64,000 bases of DNA from Microbacterium esteraromaticum (GCF_017303215.1 NZ_JAEMWU010000001.1:1674001-1738000), one strand, 5' to 3'; counted from the stretch's first letter, positions 44,080 through 52,079 are shown. Notes: generated by a model from the sequence alone, not told the origin. Translations and numbers: made by a program.

Positions 44080-44892
44080 ATGCTGAGATTGTCCCGCTCA
44101 TCCAAGATCGTGCTGGGGGTCGTGGTCGCGATCATCCTCGCGTTCCTGTACATCCCGCTGATGCTCGTCGTGCTGAACTCCTTCAACTCCGCGCGCATCG
44201 CCAGCTGGCCGGTGTCAGGCTTCTCGCTGGAGTGGTGGGTGAAGGCGTTCACCAGTCAACCGGTGCGCGACGCCCTGCTGAACTCGGTGCTGGTGGCGAC
44301 GGGAGCCACGGTCATCGCGATCATTCTGGGAACGCTGGTGTCGTTCGCGCTCCAGCGCTACCGGTTCTTCGGGCAGCGCGCGGTGAACCTGCTCGTCGTG
44401 CTCCCGATCGCGTTGCCCGGCATCGTCACCGGTGTCGCCCTGAACAACACCTACAACCGGCTGCTGGAGCCGATCGGTATTCACGTCGGGTTCTGGGGGA
44501 TGATCATCGCGCATGGCACCTTCTGCATCGTGATGGTCTTCAACAACGTGCTGGCGCGGTTGCGTCGGATGAACCCGAGTCTCGAGGAGGCCTCGAAGGA
44601 TCTCGGTGCGACGCCATGGCAGACGTTCCGCATGGTGACCTTCCCGCAGTTCCGCAGTGCGCTCGTGGCCGGTGCGATCCTCGCGTTCGCGTTGAGCTTC
44701 GACGAGGTGTACGTGACGATCTTCACGGCACCGCCAGGGGTCGACACGCTGCCGCTGTGGATCATGAATCAGATGGCGCGTCCGAACGAGGCGAACGTCG
44801 TCAACGTCGTCGCCACCGTGGTGATCGTGCTGTCGTTCATCCCGGTGTGGGTTTCGCAACGGCTCTCCCGCGATGTCAGCGAGCGGGACTGA
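44080..44892 (+). CDS. potC: ABC importer permease, PotC type
   Basis: A 270-residue permease with six helices. The EAA loop LEEASKDLGATPWQTFRMVTFPQFRSALVAG is near residues 167-197. The N-terminal SSKIVLGVVVAIILAFLYIPLMLVVLNSF helix and the overall length match PotC. ATG at 44080. Last gene of the importer operon. Confidence 0.88.
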   Translation: MLRLSRSSKIVLGVVVAIILAFLYIPLMLVVLNSFNSARIASWPVSGFSLEWWVKAFTSQPVRDALLNSVLVATGATVIAIILGTLVSFALQRYRFFGQRAVNLLVVLPIALPGIVTGVALNNTYNRLLEPIGIHVGFWGMIIAHGTFCIVMVFNNVLARLRRMNPSLEEASKDLGATPWQTFRMVTFPQFRSALVAGAILAFALSFDEVYVTIFTAPPGVDTLPLWIMNQMARPNEANVVNVVATVVIVLSFIPVWVSQRLSRDVSERD

Positions 44893-44941
44893 TCGGCGTG
44901 GCCACGTTGACCGCGGTCCGCGCCTCGGGTTGGATGTAATC

Positions 44942-45310
44942 ATGACTGATCGCACAAAGCCCGAGTTCGACGCACCCACCGGACCCGCACCCGCTGAGCT
45001 CGTCATCCGCGACCTGATCGCGGGCGACGGTGCCGAGGCCAAGCCCGGTGACACCGTCACCGTCCACTACGCGGGCGTCGAGTTCGACTCCGGCGAGGAG
45101 TTCGACTCCTCGTGGGGCCGCGGCGAGACCATTCAGTTCCCGCTGCGCGGTCTGATCCAGGGCTGGCAGGAGGGCATCCCCGGCATGAAGGTCGGCGGAC
45201 GTCGCGAGCTGGTCATCCCGCCGCACCTCGCATACGGTCCCGCCGGTGCCGGGCACTTCCTGTCGGGCAAGACCCTCATCTTCATCATCGATCTGGTGGC
45301 GGTCGGCTGA
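44942..45310 (+). CDS. FKBP-type peptidyl-prolyl cis-trans isomerase
   Basis: A 122-residue single-domain FKBP. The core VTVHYAGVEFDSGEEFDSSW (about 39-58) and FPLRGLIQGWQEGIPGMKVGGRRELVIPPHLAYG (about 66-99) contain the usual active-site aromatic and acidic residues. No signal peptide, so it acts in the cytoplasm on newly made proteins. The ATG at 44942 gives the family start; a longer in-frame extension reaches into potC and is not supported. Ends at a canonical terminator. Confidence 0.93.
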   Translation: MTDRTKPEFDAPTGPAPAELVIRDLIAGDGAEAKPGDTVTVHYAGVEFDSGEEFDSSWGRGETIQFPLRGLIQGWQEGIPGMKVGGRRELVIPPHLAYGPAGAGHFLSGKTLIFIIDLVAVG

Positions 45311-45328
45311 CCCGAACCCGGTGATCGG

Positions 45329-45360
45329 AACCCCCTTCGCGTATCGCGGAGGGGGTTTTT
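45329..45360 (+). terminator. Rho-independent terminator after the FKBP gene
   Basis: 13-bp stem (45329-45341 with 45345-45357, one G-U-type mismatch), very short loop, G-rich right arm running into a T5 tract (45356-45360). Confidence 0.9.
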
Positions 45361-45376
45361 CCGGATCAGGGAATAG

Positions 45377-45388
45377 ATTCACCTGAAT
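45377..45388. promoter_or_regulatory. Palindrome ATTCACCTGAAT upstream of yceI
   Basis: A 12-bp palindrome with 5-bp half-sites (ATTCA/TGAAT) and a 2-bp centre, 56 bp before the YceI-family gene. The same half-sites occur at 49944-49955 before the LLM oxidoreductase gene. Palindromes with TTCA-TGAA half-sites are bound by MarR-type regulators; the regulator is not in this window. Confidence 0.4.
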
Positions 45389-45444
45389 GCAAGTTCCCTT
45401 CCGTGGAGCACCTGCTCCCACCGAAGACTCTGAGGAGAAGCCCC

Positions 45445-45993
45445 ATGACGATCGACATCCCCGGCTACCGTCCCGGCACCTGGACCCTTGACCCCGCGCA
45501 CAGTGAGGTCACCTTCAGCGTGCGGCACATGATGATCTCGAAGGTGCGCGGCTCGTTCGGCATCAAGAGCGCCACGTTCGTCGCGCCGGAGAACCCGCTG
45601 GAGGCCACCGTCGAGGCGAACGTGGATGTCGCATCCATCGACACCAGCGACGAGAACCGGGATGCGCACCTGCGCTCGGCCGACTTCTTCGACGCCGACA
45701 ATCACCCGACGATGGAGTTCCGGTCGACGGCGACGCGCGTCGAGAACGGTGACTTCCTCGTCGACGGCGACCTGACGATCCGCGGGATCACCAAGCCGGT
45801 CACGTTCGAGTTCGACTTCGGCGGGTTCGCCCAGGACCCGTACGGCAACTACAAGGCGGGCGCCTCGGCCAAGACCGTGATCAACCGCGAGGACTTCGGG
45901 CTCACCTGGAATGCCGCGCTCGAGACCGGGGGAGTGCTCGTCGGCAAGGAGATCACGATTGGACTCGACCTGCAGGGTGCACTGCAGGCCTGA
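45445..45993 (+). CDS. YceI-family lipocalin-like protein
   Basis: A 182-residue beta-barrel protein of the YceI family, which binds isoprenoid or other amphiphilic ligands. Family segments: WTLDPAHSEVTFSVRHMMISKVRGSF (about 12-37), SADFFDADNHPTMEF near residue 82, and the C-terminal NREDFGLTWNAALETGGVLVGKEITI. No signal peptide, unlike the E. coli periplasmic form; cytoplasmic members are common in actinobacteria. ATG at 45445 after GAGGAGAAG. Likely controlled through the palindrome upstream. Confidence 0.92.
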   Translation: MTIDIPGYRPGTWTLDPAHSEVTFSVRHMMISKVRGSFGIKSATFVAPENPLEATVEANVDVASIDTSDENRDAHLRSADFFDADNHPTMEFRSTATRVENGDFLVDGDLTIRGITKPVTFEFDFGGFAQDPYGNYKAGASAKTVINREDFGLTWNAALETGGVLVGKEITIGLDLQGALQA

Positions 45994-45998
45994 ATGGC

Positions 45999-46007
45999 TG
46001 GTAAGCT
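45999..46007 (+). promoter_or_regulatory. Possible extended -10 promoter for rpsO
   Basis: TGG-TAAGCT resembles an extended -10 element 92-100 bp before rpsO, just after the yceI stop; no good -35 is seen. The transcript would have a leader of about 85 nt, as expected for S15 autoregulation. Confidence 0.3.
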
Positions 46008-46098
46008 TGAGCAGTTGCCGTTAGATCGGCCGCGGATGAAGAGAGCAGGCGCAATCGGCGACCTGCACCGCGCAGCAACCAGAAAGGGGATCGAATCT

Positions 46099-46368
46099 AT
46101 GGCACTCGAAGCAGACGTCAAGAAGGCGATCATCGAAGAGTACGCGACGCACCCCGGTGACACCGGATCCCCCGAGGTGCAGGTCGCTATGCTGTCGCAG
46201 CGCATCAAGGACCTCACCGAGCACCTGAAGGAGCACAAGCACGACCACCACTCGCGTCGTGGTCTGTTCCTGCTCGTCGGTCAGCGCCGCCGCCTGCTGG
46301 GTTACCTGCAGGACGTCGACATCAACCGGTACCGTTCGCTCATCGAGCGACTCGGACTGCGTCGATAA
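46099..46368 (+). CDS. rpsO: 30S ribosomal protein S15
   Basis: Primary 16S rRNA-binding protein (89 residues), starting [36 protein letters not shown] and ending in [27 protein letters not shown], the highly conserved S15 pattern. The ATG at 46099 is preceded by AGAAAGGGG. Normally followed by pnp; here it has its own strong terminator and pnp lies almost 10 kb downstream. Confidence 0.98.
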   Translation: MALEADVKKAIIEEYATHPGDTGSPEVQVAMLSQRIKDLTEHLKEHKHDHHSRRGLFLLVGQRRRLLGYLQDVDINRYRSLIERLGLRR

Positions 46369-46406
46369 GGCATCGACCAGCGTTCAATCGCGCAGAACAT
46401 TCTTGA

Positions 46407-46440
46407 GAAGGCCTCCCCACGGTGTGGGGAGGCCTTCGTT
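46407..46440 (+). terminator. Rho-independent terminator after rpsO
   Basis: Perfect 14-bp stem (46407-46420 with 46424-46437), 3-nt loop, followed by a T-rich run (GTTGTTTCTC). Confidence 0.9.
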
Positions 46441-46465
46441 GTTTCTCTTCAGATCTCCGGGATGA

Positions 46466-46503
46466 CTTTCCAGCAGGAAAGTCGTATGGTTTCCGAGAGG
46501 AAA
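46466..46503. promoter_or_regulatory. Two tandem TTTCC-N4-GGAAA palindromes
   Basis: CTTTCCAGCAGGAAAG (46466-46481) and TTTCCGAGAGGAAA (46490-46503) are centred 23 bp apart, about two helical turns. They lie directly before a membrane-protein gene that overlaps a winged-helix regulator gene. TATGGT between them could be a -10. They are probable operators for autoregulation by that regulator. Confidence 0.55.
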
Positions 46504-46509
46504 GTGAGA

Positions 46510-47367
46510 ATGATGGAACAGCGATCCGAGCCGGGGCAACCCGCGTATCAGCCGCCGTCCGCGCAGCTCGCGAGGCAGTACCTGCGCGAGAGGGACGACG
46601 TCGCGCAGCGTCGCGCCGCACACATCGACCGTCGGGCGACCGCGCGGACGCTGTTGCTCGACGGCGTCGTGTTTGCACTGGGAACCACGGTGCTTCTCTT
46701 CCTGTTCCCCTTGAGCCTCTCGGCAGCCATGCCGCTGATGCTGACTCTGCTGAGCTGGAGTGTGCTGGCCGGATCGCTGCGCGACCGCTACGGATACCTG
46801 CCTCAGGGGAGGGAAGCACGCGTCCGCACTGCCGTCATGCTCACCTTGCTGGTGGCCGTCTTCGGGGTTATCGCGGCGGTGCTCGCAGGAGTTGAGATCA
46901 CAGCGTGGGTGCGGGTACTGCCGGGTGCGGTAGGGCTGATCCTGTTCACGGTTCTCGCTGTGCAGGAGTGGCGGCGAGATGTTCCGGCACGAAAGGTCAC
47001 GCGTCAGCGCGCCCCATTCGATCGCCCGACCAGGGTGGTCACCGCGGCGATCGGCCTGGCGTTTGGTGGGTCGGTCGTGCTGGTCGGTGCTGAGTGGGAG
47101 GCGCTGGCGTATCTCGTCTACGCGGTCGTCATGTGCGGCTTCGTCATCTGGAGCGTTAAGGTGATGTCGGGAACCGCGCCCGCGGTGGGGGCAGCGTGGG
47201 GGCCGCGGGCCTGGTCGCTCTACACTGCCAGCGCTATAACTCTCGTCGTCTTGATGATGCTGGAGTACCTCGGGCATCCGGTGGGTCTGGTCGTGCGCGT
47301 CGTGCTGGGCGCGCTCGTTGCTGTCGGGTTCGTCCTGATCGCACTCCGAGGAGGCGGGCGTGACTGA
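46510..47367 (+). CDS. Membrane protein of unknown function
   Basis: A 285-residue protein. A hydrophilic N-terminal helix rich in Arg/Glu (QLARQYLRERDDVAQRRAAHIDRRATART, about residues 18-46) is followed by about eight hydrophobic segments in pairs, separated by a basic loop (RRDVPARKVTRQRAPFDRP). No catalytic motif recognised. ATG at 46510 follows GAGAGGAAAG; an earlier in-frame ATG at 46462 would overlap the operator-like palindromes. It overlaps the following regulator gene by 8 bp, so the two are one operon. Confidence 0.72.
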   Translation: MMEQRSEPGQPAYQPPSAQLARQYLRERDDVAQRRAAHIDRRATARTLLLDGVVFALGTTVLLFLFPLSLSAAMPLMLTLLSWSVLAGSLRDRYGYLPQGREARVRTAVMLTLLVAVFGVIAAVLAGVEITAWVRVLPGAVGLILFTVLAVQEWRRDVPARKVTRQRAPFDRPTRVVTAAIGLAFGGSVVLVGAEWEALAYLVYAVVMCGFVIWSVKVMSGTAPAVGAAWGPRAWSLYTASAITLVVLMMLEYLGHPVGLVVRVVLGALVAVGFVLIALRGGGRD

Positions 47368-47689
47368 GTCCCCGCGCGACCACCCGCGGCTGCGGCTCGA
47401 CGACAGTTTCGCCAGCCCGATCCGGTTCTCACTGATGGCGGCGCTATCGGACGACCTGGAACTCGACTTCGGCACCCTCGCGAGCATTCTGCAGGCCGGT
47501 GACTCGGCGCTGAGTAAGGGGATCGCCGCGCTGGAGAGCGTCGGTTACGTCCGAGTGCGCAAGGCGTTCAATGATGGCATCCGTCGTCGCACGTGGGTGA
47601 GCAGCACGACAGTCGGGCGCGACGCCTTCCGCGCCCACCTCGCCGCGCTGCAGGCGATCGTCGACTTCGGTACCGGTCAGAGCGACTGA
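47360..47689 (+). CDS. Winged-helix transcriptional regulator
   Basis: A 109-residue single-domain DNA-binding protein. The helix-turn-helix and wing lie in SPIRFSLMAALSDDLELDFGTLASILQAGDSALSKGIAALESVGYVRVRKAFNDGIRRRTWVSST (about 19-83), typical of the transcriptional-regulator family with MarR/ArsR-like fold (DUF-type 'winged helix DNA-binding domain'). GTG start at 47360. No ligand domain; it may dimerise through the C-terminal helix. Probably controls the upstream membrane-protein gene through the paired palindromes at 46466-46503. Confidence 0.85.
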   Translation: MTESPRDHPRLRLDDSFASPIRFSLMAALSDDLELDFGTLASILQAGDSALSKGIAALESVGYVRVRKAFNDGIRRRTWVSSTTVGRDAFRAHLAALQAIVDFGTGQSD

Positions 47690-47695
47690 TAGCGC

Positions 47696-48694
47696 TTAGG
47701 CACCCACCAGATCGGCGTGATGGATCGCCGCGACATCGGGGTGGGCGCGCAGGCGTGACTTGAGCGCGTTCTCGCCGTAGAGACTGTGGATCGGATTAGA
47801 AGGATCCTCGGTCACGCCCCGGGCGTGCTGCGCGAGTTCGGCCGGCAGGTCGATGAGCGGCAGTGTGCGATCCAATGCGGGATTGAAGAAGAACGGGATC
47901 GAGATGCGGTCGTGTGGTGCCCTCGGCGACAGCACGCGATGGTTCGTCGCGCGCAGATACCCGCCGGTCGCGTACTCGAGCAGCTCGCCGATGTTGACGA
48001 CGAATGCCCCCGGCACGGGCGGCGCATCCACCCAGTCACCATCCTGCTCGACCTGCAATCCGCCCGCGCCGGGTTCGACCCAGAGCAGGGTCAGCACGCC
48101 GGAATCCTTGTGCGCTCCGACACCCTGCTGAGGCTCTGGCTCGTCGGTGCCCGGGTAGCGGATGATCTTGATCAGCGTCGACGGTTCGCCGAAGTGATCG
48201 TCGAAGTATCCGGCATCCGCTCCCAACGACTGCGCCCACGCACGCAACAGCCGCCGGGAGACATCCGACAGTGCGGCGTGCCACTCGCTGACGACCTCGC
48301 GCAGCTCCGGCTGCGCCGACGGCCACAGATTCGGGCCGATCAGCCGCTGATAGCCGGGGCCGCCGGTGACCGCCTTGCGCTCGGGGCCGATATCGATCTG
48401 CTCGCGCCAGTCCACGCGCCCTCCGGTGCGTTCACCGCCAACGCGCGTGTACCCGCGGAAGTGCGGACTTTTGACGTTCTCGATGGCGAGCTTCTCGGTC
48501 TCGGGCAGTGCGAAGAACGCGCGAGCGGTGCGATGCAGACGCTGCTCGAGTCCGGCGGAAACGCCGGTTCCGGTGAGGTAGAAGAAGCCGACGTCCCGGG
48601 TGGCGGCGCGCAGATCATCGCGAAAGCGCGCTGCCGCATCAGGACCGCGATCGAGCTGCGAGAGATCCAGAACAGGAAGGGTGGAAGCGACCAT
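47696..48694 (-). CDS. Isopenicillin N synthase-family Fe(II)/2-oxoglutarate oxygenase
   Basis: A 332-residue non-haem iron oxygenase with a DIOX_N N-terminal domain and a double-stranded beta-helix core. The iron triad is visible as HKDSG (His and Asp, near residue 195) and NHRVLSP (His, near residue 250). The co-substrate-binding R-x-S is in HDRISIPFFF near residue 262. Members hydroxylate or oxidatively cyclise diverse small molecules; 2-oxoglutarate use is likely because of the RxS motif. No biosynthetic partners are near. Convergent with the winged-helix regulator (6-bp gap). Confidence 0.9.
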   Translation of the reverse strand: MVASTLPVLDLSQLDRGPDAAARFRDDLRAATRDVGFFYLTGTGVSAGLEQRLHRTARAFFALPETEKLAIENVKSPHFRGYTRVGGERTGGRVDWREQIDIGPERKAVTGGPGYQRLIGPNLWPSAQPELREVVSEWHAALSDVSRRLLRAWAQSLGADAGYFDDHFGEPSTLIKIIRYPGTDEPEPQQGVGAHKDSGVLTLLWVEPGAGGLQVEQDGDWVDAPPVPGAFVVNIGELLEYATGGYLRATNHRVLSPRAPHDRISIPFFFNPALDRTLPLIDLPAELAQHARGVTEDPSNPIHSLYGENALKSRLRAHPDVAAIHHADLVGA

Positions 48695-48750
48695 GCGTCG
48701 ACGGTAGGTGCTGCAGCCCTCGCCGTACAGGAATGTTGCGCTGTCTTACC

Positions 48751-49905
48751 TCACCCGCTGCGCCGGGAACCCGTCGGATCGTTGCGGTGGCCTGACCCGA
48801 TCACATCAGGATCGGCGAACATCCACCGCGGTCGCGGCTCGATGAGCGGGCGGAACAGTCTGCGCACCGGCTTCGAGGCCAGCACGAACGTCGTCGCCAC
48901 CGACAGCAGAGTCACGGCCGGCAGCCAGAACCAGGTGGGGTCGAGACCGCGCAGCACGCCCGACTCGCGGAACGGATACAGCACGAACGAGTGCAGCAGA
49001 TAGACGTACATCGTGTACTGGCCCAGCGTCGTCCACCACTGGCCGCGGCGCGGGATCAGCACGAAGAACGCTGCGCTGAGCACGATCGCCAACGTCATGA
49101 CCACGAGCCGCACGCCGCCGGCCCACCAGGTCAGTCCGCCGGTGAGCTCCGTGTAGGAGTCGTCGTAGAAGAACCACTGCCGCAGATCGACCGCATGCCA
49201 GACGTCGACCCAGTTCCACACCACGAACGACCAGGCGGCGAGCACGGCGACCGCTCCCGCGCGCAGCCACCACGGCCGGTAGTCGATCAGCTGGAACCGT
49301 TGCACGATGTCGTGTTCGCTGAGCCACCAGCCGAGGGTGAAGAAGAACAGCAGCCCGAGGGTGCGCGAGAGCGAGAACGTGCTGTCGACGTTGCTCATGT
49401 AGCCGACGCCGATCGAGATGGCGAGCGCCCACACCAGCGGCCAGCGCAATAGGGCGAGGTAGGGGAGCACCAGCCGGAAGATTCCCAGTGCGAGCAAGAA
49501 CCACAGGGTCCATGACGGCTGCGTGAGGTTGGGGTCGGCCTGACCCTCGACGAGCCATTTGGTCAGCATCCACAGCATCTCGAAGATGACGTAGGGAACG
49601 AGGATGTCGGTGATCACGCGTGCCATCTGCCGTCGATTCGGGCTGATGGACTTCGAGAAGTACCCCGAGATGATCGCGAACGCCGGCATATGGAACGCGT
49701 AGATCACCAGGTACAGCGACTCGGCGATCTCGGAGTCGTAGGTCAACCGCTGGATGCCATGCCCCAGGACGACCAGGATCACGCACGCGAACCTGGCGTT
49801 GTCCCAGAACGGGACGCGGCGGCGCGGGCGGGGGATGGCTCCCGTCGTCGTGGCGGGAGGGTGTTGCTCGGCACTGCTCATTCGGAGAGGGTATCGGTCG
49901 GACAT
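48751..49905 (-). CDS. Acyltransferase-3 family membrane protein
   Basis: A 384-residue integral membrane O-acyltransferase (OafA/fucose 4-O-acetylase-like). About ten helices. The first begins with the family motif FWDNARFACVILVVLGHGIQR near residue 32, containing the probable catalytic His (LGHG). Substrates are usually cell-surface sugars or lipids. Start ATG at 49905, with an in-frame ATG at 49881 as alternative; neither has a clear ribosome binding site. The nearby glycosyltransferase-SGNH fusion and UDP-glucose dehydrogenase suggest an envelope-glycan context, but the genes are not in one operon. Confidence 0.85.
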   Translation of the reverse strand: MSDRYPLRMSSAEQHPPATTTGAIPRPRRRVPFWDNARFACVILVVLGHGIQRLTYDSEIAESLYLVIYAFHMPAFAIISGYFSKSISPNRRQMARVITDILVPYVIFEMLWMLTKWLVEGQADPNLTQPSWTLWFLLALGIFRLVLPYLALLRWPLVWALAISIGVGYMSNVDSTFSLSRTLGLLFFFTLGWWLSEHDIVQRFQLIDYRPWWLRAGAVAVLAAWSFVVWNWVDVWHAVDLRQWFFYDDSYTELTGGLTWWAGGVRLVVMTLAIVLSAAFFVLIPRRGQWWTTLGQYTMYVYLLHSFVLYPFRESGVLRGLDPTWFWLPAVTLLSVATTFVLASKPVRRLFRPLIEPRPRWMFADPDVIGSGHRNDPTGSRRSG

Positions 49906-49943
49906 GGGGAATAGGTTTGCGCGTGCGGCGTTGCATCAATTAC

Positions 49944-49955
49944 ATTCACTTGAAT
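49944..49955. promoter_or_regulatory. Palindrome ATTCACTTGAAT before the LLM oxidoreductase
   Basis: Same half-sites as 45377-45388 before yceI, differing only in the central bases, 35 bp before the LLM gene and close to the divergent acyltransferase start. Probably a shared operator of a MarR-type regulator encoded elsewhere. Confidence 0.4.
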
Positions 49956-49990
49956 AGAACGGATGCTGTCGGCATCCGGAGCGGAGAGAA

Positions 49991-51214
49991 ATGAACGAGC
50001 AGGGCCAGATCCAGTTCGGTGTCATGTCGGTCAGCGACATCACGCAGGACCCGACCACGGGCGTCACGCCCAGCGAGCGCGAGCGCATTCAGGCGACGGT
50101 CACCATGGCCAAGCACGCCGAGGAGGTCGGGCTCGACGTCTTCGCCATCGGCGAGCACCACAACCCGCCGTTCTGGTCGTCGAGCCCGACGACGACACTG
50201 GCCTACATCGCCGCGCAGACCGAACGCCTGGTGCTGTCGACGTCGACCACGCTGATCACGACCAACGACCCGGTCAAGATCGCCGAGGACTACGCGATGC
50301 TGCAGCACCTCTCCGGCGGTCGCACCGATCTCATGCTCGGCCGAGGAAACACCGGGCCGGTCTACCCGTGGTTCGGTCAGGACATCCGTCAGGGACTGCC
50401 GCTGGCGATCGAGAACTATGCACTCCTGCGCCAGCTGTGGGAGCACGACGTCGTCGACTGGGAGGGCAAGTTCCGCACGCCCCTGCAGGGCTTCACCTCG
50501 ACACCGCGCCCGCTCGATGGTGTCGCACCGTTCGTCTGGCACGGTTCGATTCGCACACCGGAGATCGCCGAGCAGGCGGCGTACTACGGCGACGGCTTCT
50601 TCGCGAACAACATCTTCTGGCCCAAGGAGCACTACCAGCGCCTGATCGAGCTGTACCGTCAGCGCTACGCCCACTACGGCCACGGCACACCCGAGCAGGC
50701 GATCGTCGGCATCGGAGGGCAGGTGTTCATGGCTGCGAACTCGCAGGATGCGGTCAAGACGTTCCGCCCGTACTTCGACAACGCCCCGGTGTACGGTCAC
50801 GGTCCGTCGATGGAGGACTTCTCTGAGATGACTCCGCTGACGGTCGGTTCGCCGCAGCAGGTCATCGACCGCTACGCGGGCATGCGCGAGCACTACGGTG
50901 ACTTCCAGCGTCAGCTGTTCCTGATCGATCACGCGGGTCTGCCGCTGAAGACGGTGCTCGAGCAGCTCGACATCCTCGGCTCCGAGGTCGTCCCGGTTCT
51001 GCGCAAGGAACTCGCGCAGAACCGACCGGCGAGCGTACCGGATGCCCCGACTCATGCGGCACGGGTCAAGGCAGTGTTCGGCGACGGCCCCGGGCGCGAG
51101 GCCCGCCCCGGAGTCAACCGGGGCGACAACCTCACCGCGGGCGGTCCCTACCAGGACACCCCGCTGCGCACGGGCTCCGCCTTCGGCAGCGCCGCGACCC
51201 GGACGGGGGCCTGA
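49991..51214 (+). CDS. LLM-class flavin-dependent oxidoreductase
   Basis: A 407-residue luciferase-like monooxygenase with a TIM-barrel fold using FMN/F420-type flavin. Family segments: FGVMSVSDI at the N-terminus, EEVGLDVFAIGEHHNPPFWSSSPTTTLAYIAAQTERLVLSTSTTLI (about 39-84), and LMLGRGNTGPVYPWFGQD near residue 115. The C-terminal 40 residues are an Arg/Pro/Gly-rich tail. ATG at 49991 after GGAGCGGAGAG. A 1-bp spacer links it to an FMN reductase gene, so the pair forms a two-component flavin monooxygenase. The substrate is unknown; related pairs (CE1758/CE1759) occur widely in actinobacteria. Confidence 0.9.
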   Translation: MNEQGQIQFGVMSVSDITQDPTTGVTPSERERIQATVTMAKHAEEVGLDVFAIGEHHNPPFWSSSPTTTLAYIAAQTERLVLSTSTTLITTNDPVKIAEDYAMLQHLSGGRTDLMLGRGNTGPVYPWFGQDIRQGLPLAIENYALLRQLWEHDVVDWEGKFRTPLQGFTSTPRPLDGVAPFVWHGSIRTPEIAEQAAYYGDGFFANNIFWPKEHYQRLIELYRQRYAHYGHGTPEQAIVGIGGQVFMAANSQDAVKTFRPYFDNAPVYGHGPSMEDFSEMTPLTVGSPQQVIDRYAGMREHYGDFQRQLFLIDHAGLPLKTVLEQLDILGSEVVPVLRKELAQNRPASVPDAPTHAARVKAVFGDGPGREARPGVNRGDNLTAGGPYQDTPLRTGSAFGSAATRTGA

Positions 51215-51215
51215 C

Positions 51216-51860
51216 ATGCGCGAACGTCGTATCGCCGTGGTCTCGGCGGGCCTGTCGAACCCCTCCTCGACGCGGATGCTGGCAGATCGGCTCGCGGCGA
51301 GTACCCTCGGCGCGCTCGCCGACCGTGGCATCGACGCGAAGGTCGACGTGATCGAACTGCGCGATCTCGCGCACGACATCACCAACAATCTTTTGACCGG
51401 CTTCGCCCCGGCACCGCTGGAGGAAGCGATCAACCGCGTCGTGTCGGCGGATGCCCTGATCGCCGTGACTCCGATCTTCTCGACGAGCTACAGCGGACTG
51501 TTCAAATCGTTCATCGACGTGATCGATCCGGACGCACTGACCGGCAAGCCCGTGCTGATCGGCGCCAATGCGGGAACCGCCCGGCACTCCTTGGCGATCG
51601 ACTATGCGATCCGCCCGCTGTTCACGTATCTGCACGCCGAGCCGGTCAGCACGGGGGTCTTCGCGGCCTCCAGCGACTGGGGAGCATCGGCCGACGAGGT
51701 GGCTCCGCTCGGCGCCAGAGTCGAGCGCGGAGCGAAAGAACTGGCCGACGCCATTGCACAGCGGGAAGCCACAGTGCACACCGATCCGTTCGACCCGGCG
51801 AGCTACCTCGGGGAGGGACGCTCGTTCGGCCACCTGCTGGGTGGCCTGTCGGGCGAGTGA
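51216..51860 (+). CDS. NAD(P)H-dependent FMN reductase (CE1759 type)
   Basis: A 214-residue flavodoxin-like reductase that supplies reduced FMN. The N-terminal RIAVVSAGLSNPSSTRMLADRL segment (about 5-26) binds the FMN phosphate, and TPIFSTSYSGLFKSFID near residue 88 holds the isoalloxazine ring. The ATG at 51216 is 1 bp after the LLM stop. Together they work as reductase and oxygenase components. Ends at a hairpin terminator. Confidence 0.92.
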   Translation: MRERRIAVVSAGLSNPSSTRMLADRLAASTLGALADRGIDAKVDVIELRDLAHDITNNLLTGFAPAPLEEAINRVVSADALIAVTPIFSTSYSGLFKSFIDVIDPDALTGKPVLIGANAGTARHSLAIDYAIRPLFTYLHAEPVSTGVFAASSDWGASADEVAPLGARVERGAKELADAIAQREATVHTDPFDPASYLGEGRSFGHLLGGLSGE

Positions 51861-51865
51861 ACGCA

Positions 51866-51901
51866 AACGGGCCGGGTGGCCCTCAGGTCACCCGGCCCGT
51901 T
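51866..51901 (+). terminator. Terminator after the FMN reductase gene
   Basis: 13-bp perfect stem (51866-51878 with 51889-51901), 10-nt loop, directly after the stop codon; right end TTGC. It lies between convergent genes and can serve both. Confidence 0.8.
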
Positions 51902-51917
51902 GCATGCGTCGTGGCGG

Positions 51918-52079
51918 TCAGCCCTCCAGACCCGTTTCGAACGATTCCACTCCGAAGCCGTTCTGCACGTCCAGCGCCGCGCCGGCCTCTCGCTGGGCGT
52001 CCTGGTACGCCTGTTCCTCACGCAGGATCTCCTGCTCGTCCTGCGTGTCGTCGGGCTCGGCCGGCTTGCGATCGATCAT
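51918..52079 (-). CDS. 53-residue acidic small protein
   Basis: Starts MIDRKPAEPDD at 52079 with GGGAG 7 bases upstream, and ends ESFETGLEG. Rich in Glu, Asp and Gln (DDTQDEQEILREEQAYQDAQRE), predicted as one helix followed by a disordered tail. No family recognised. Codon usage (GC at third positions) is like neighbouring genes, which supports coding. Follows another small gene on the same strand by 23 bp. Confidence 0.65.
   Translation of the reverse strand: MIDRKPAEPDDTQDEQEILREEQAYQDAQREAGAALDVQNGFGVESFETGLEG

Noticed and set aside
46449..46458. Short match to the AGATCTCCG core of repeats A and B before the membrane-protein gene
   Set aside because: Only nine to ten bases match and no flanking similarity to either repeat is present.
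50541..50560. GGTTCGATTCG resembling a tRNA T-arm
   Set aside because: It lies inside the LLM oxidoreductase gene and no acceptor or anticodon stem can be built around it. No tRNA was found in the window.
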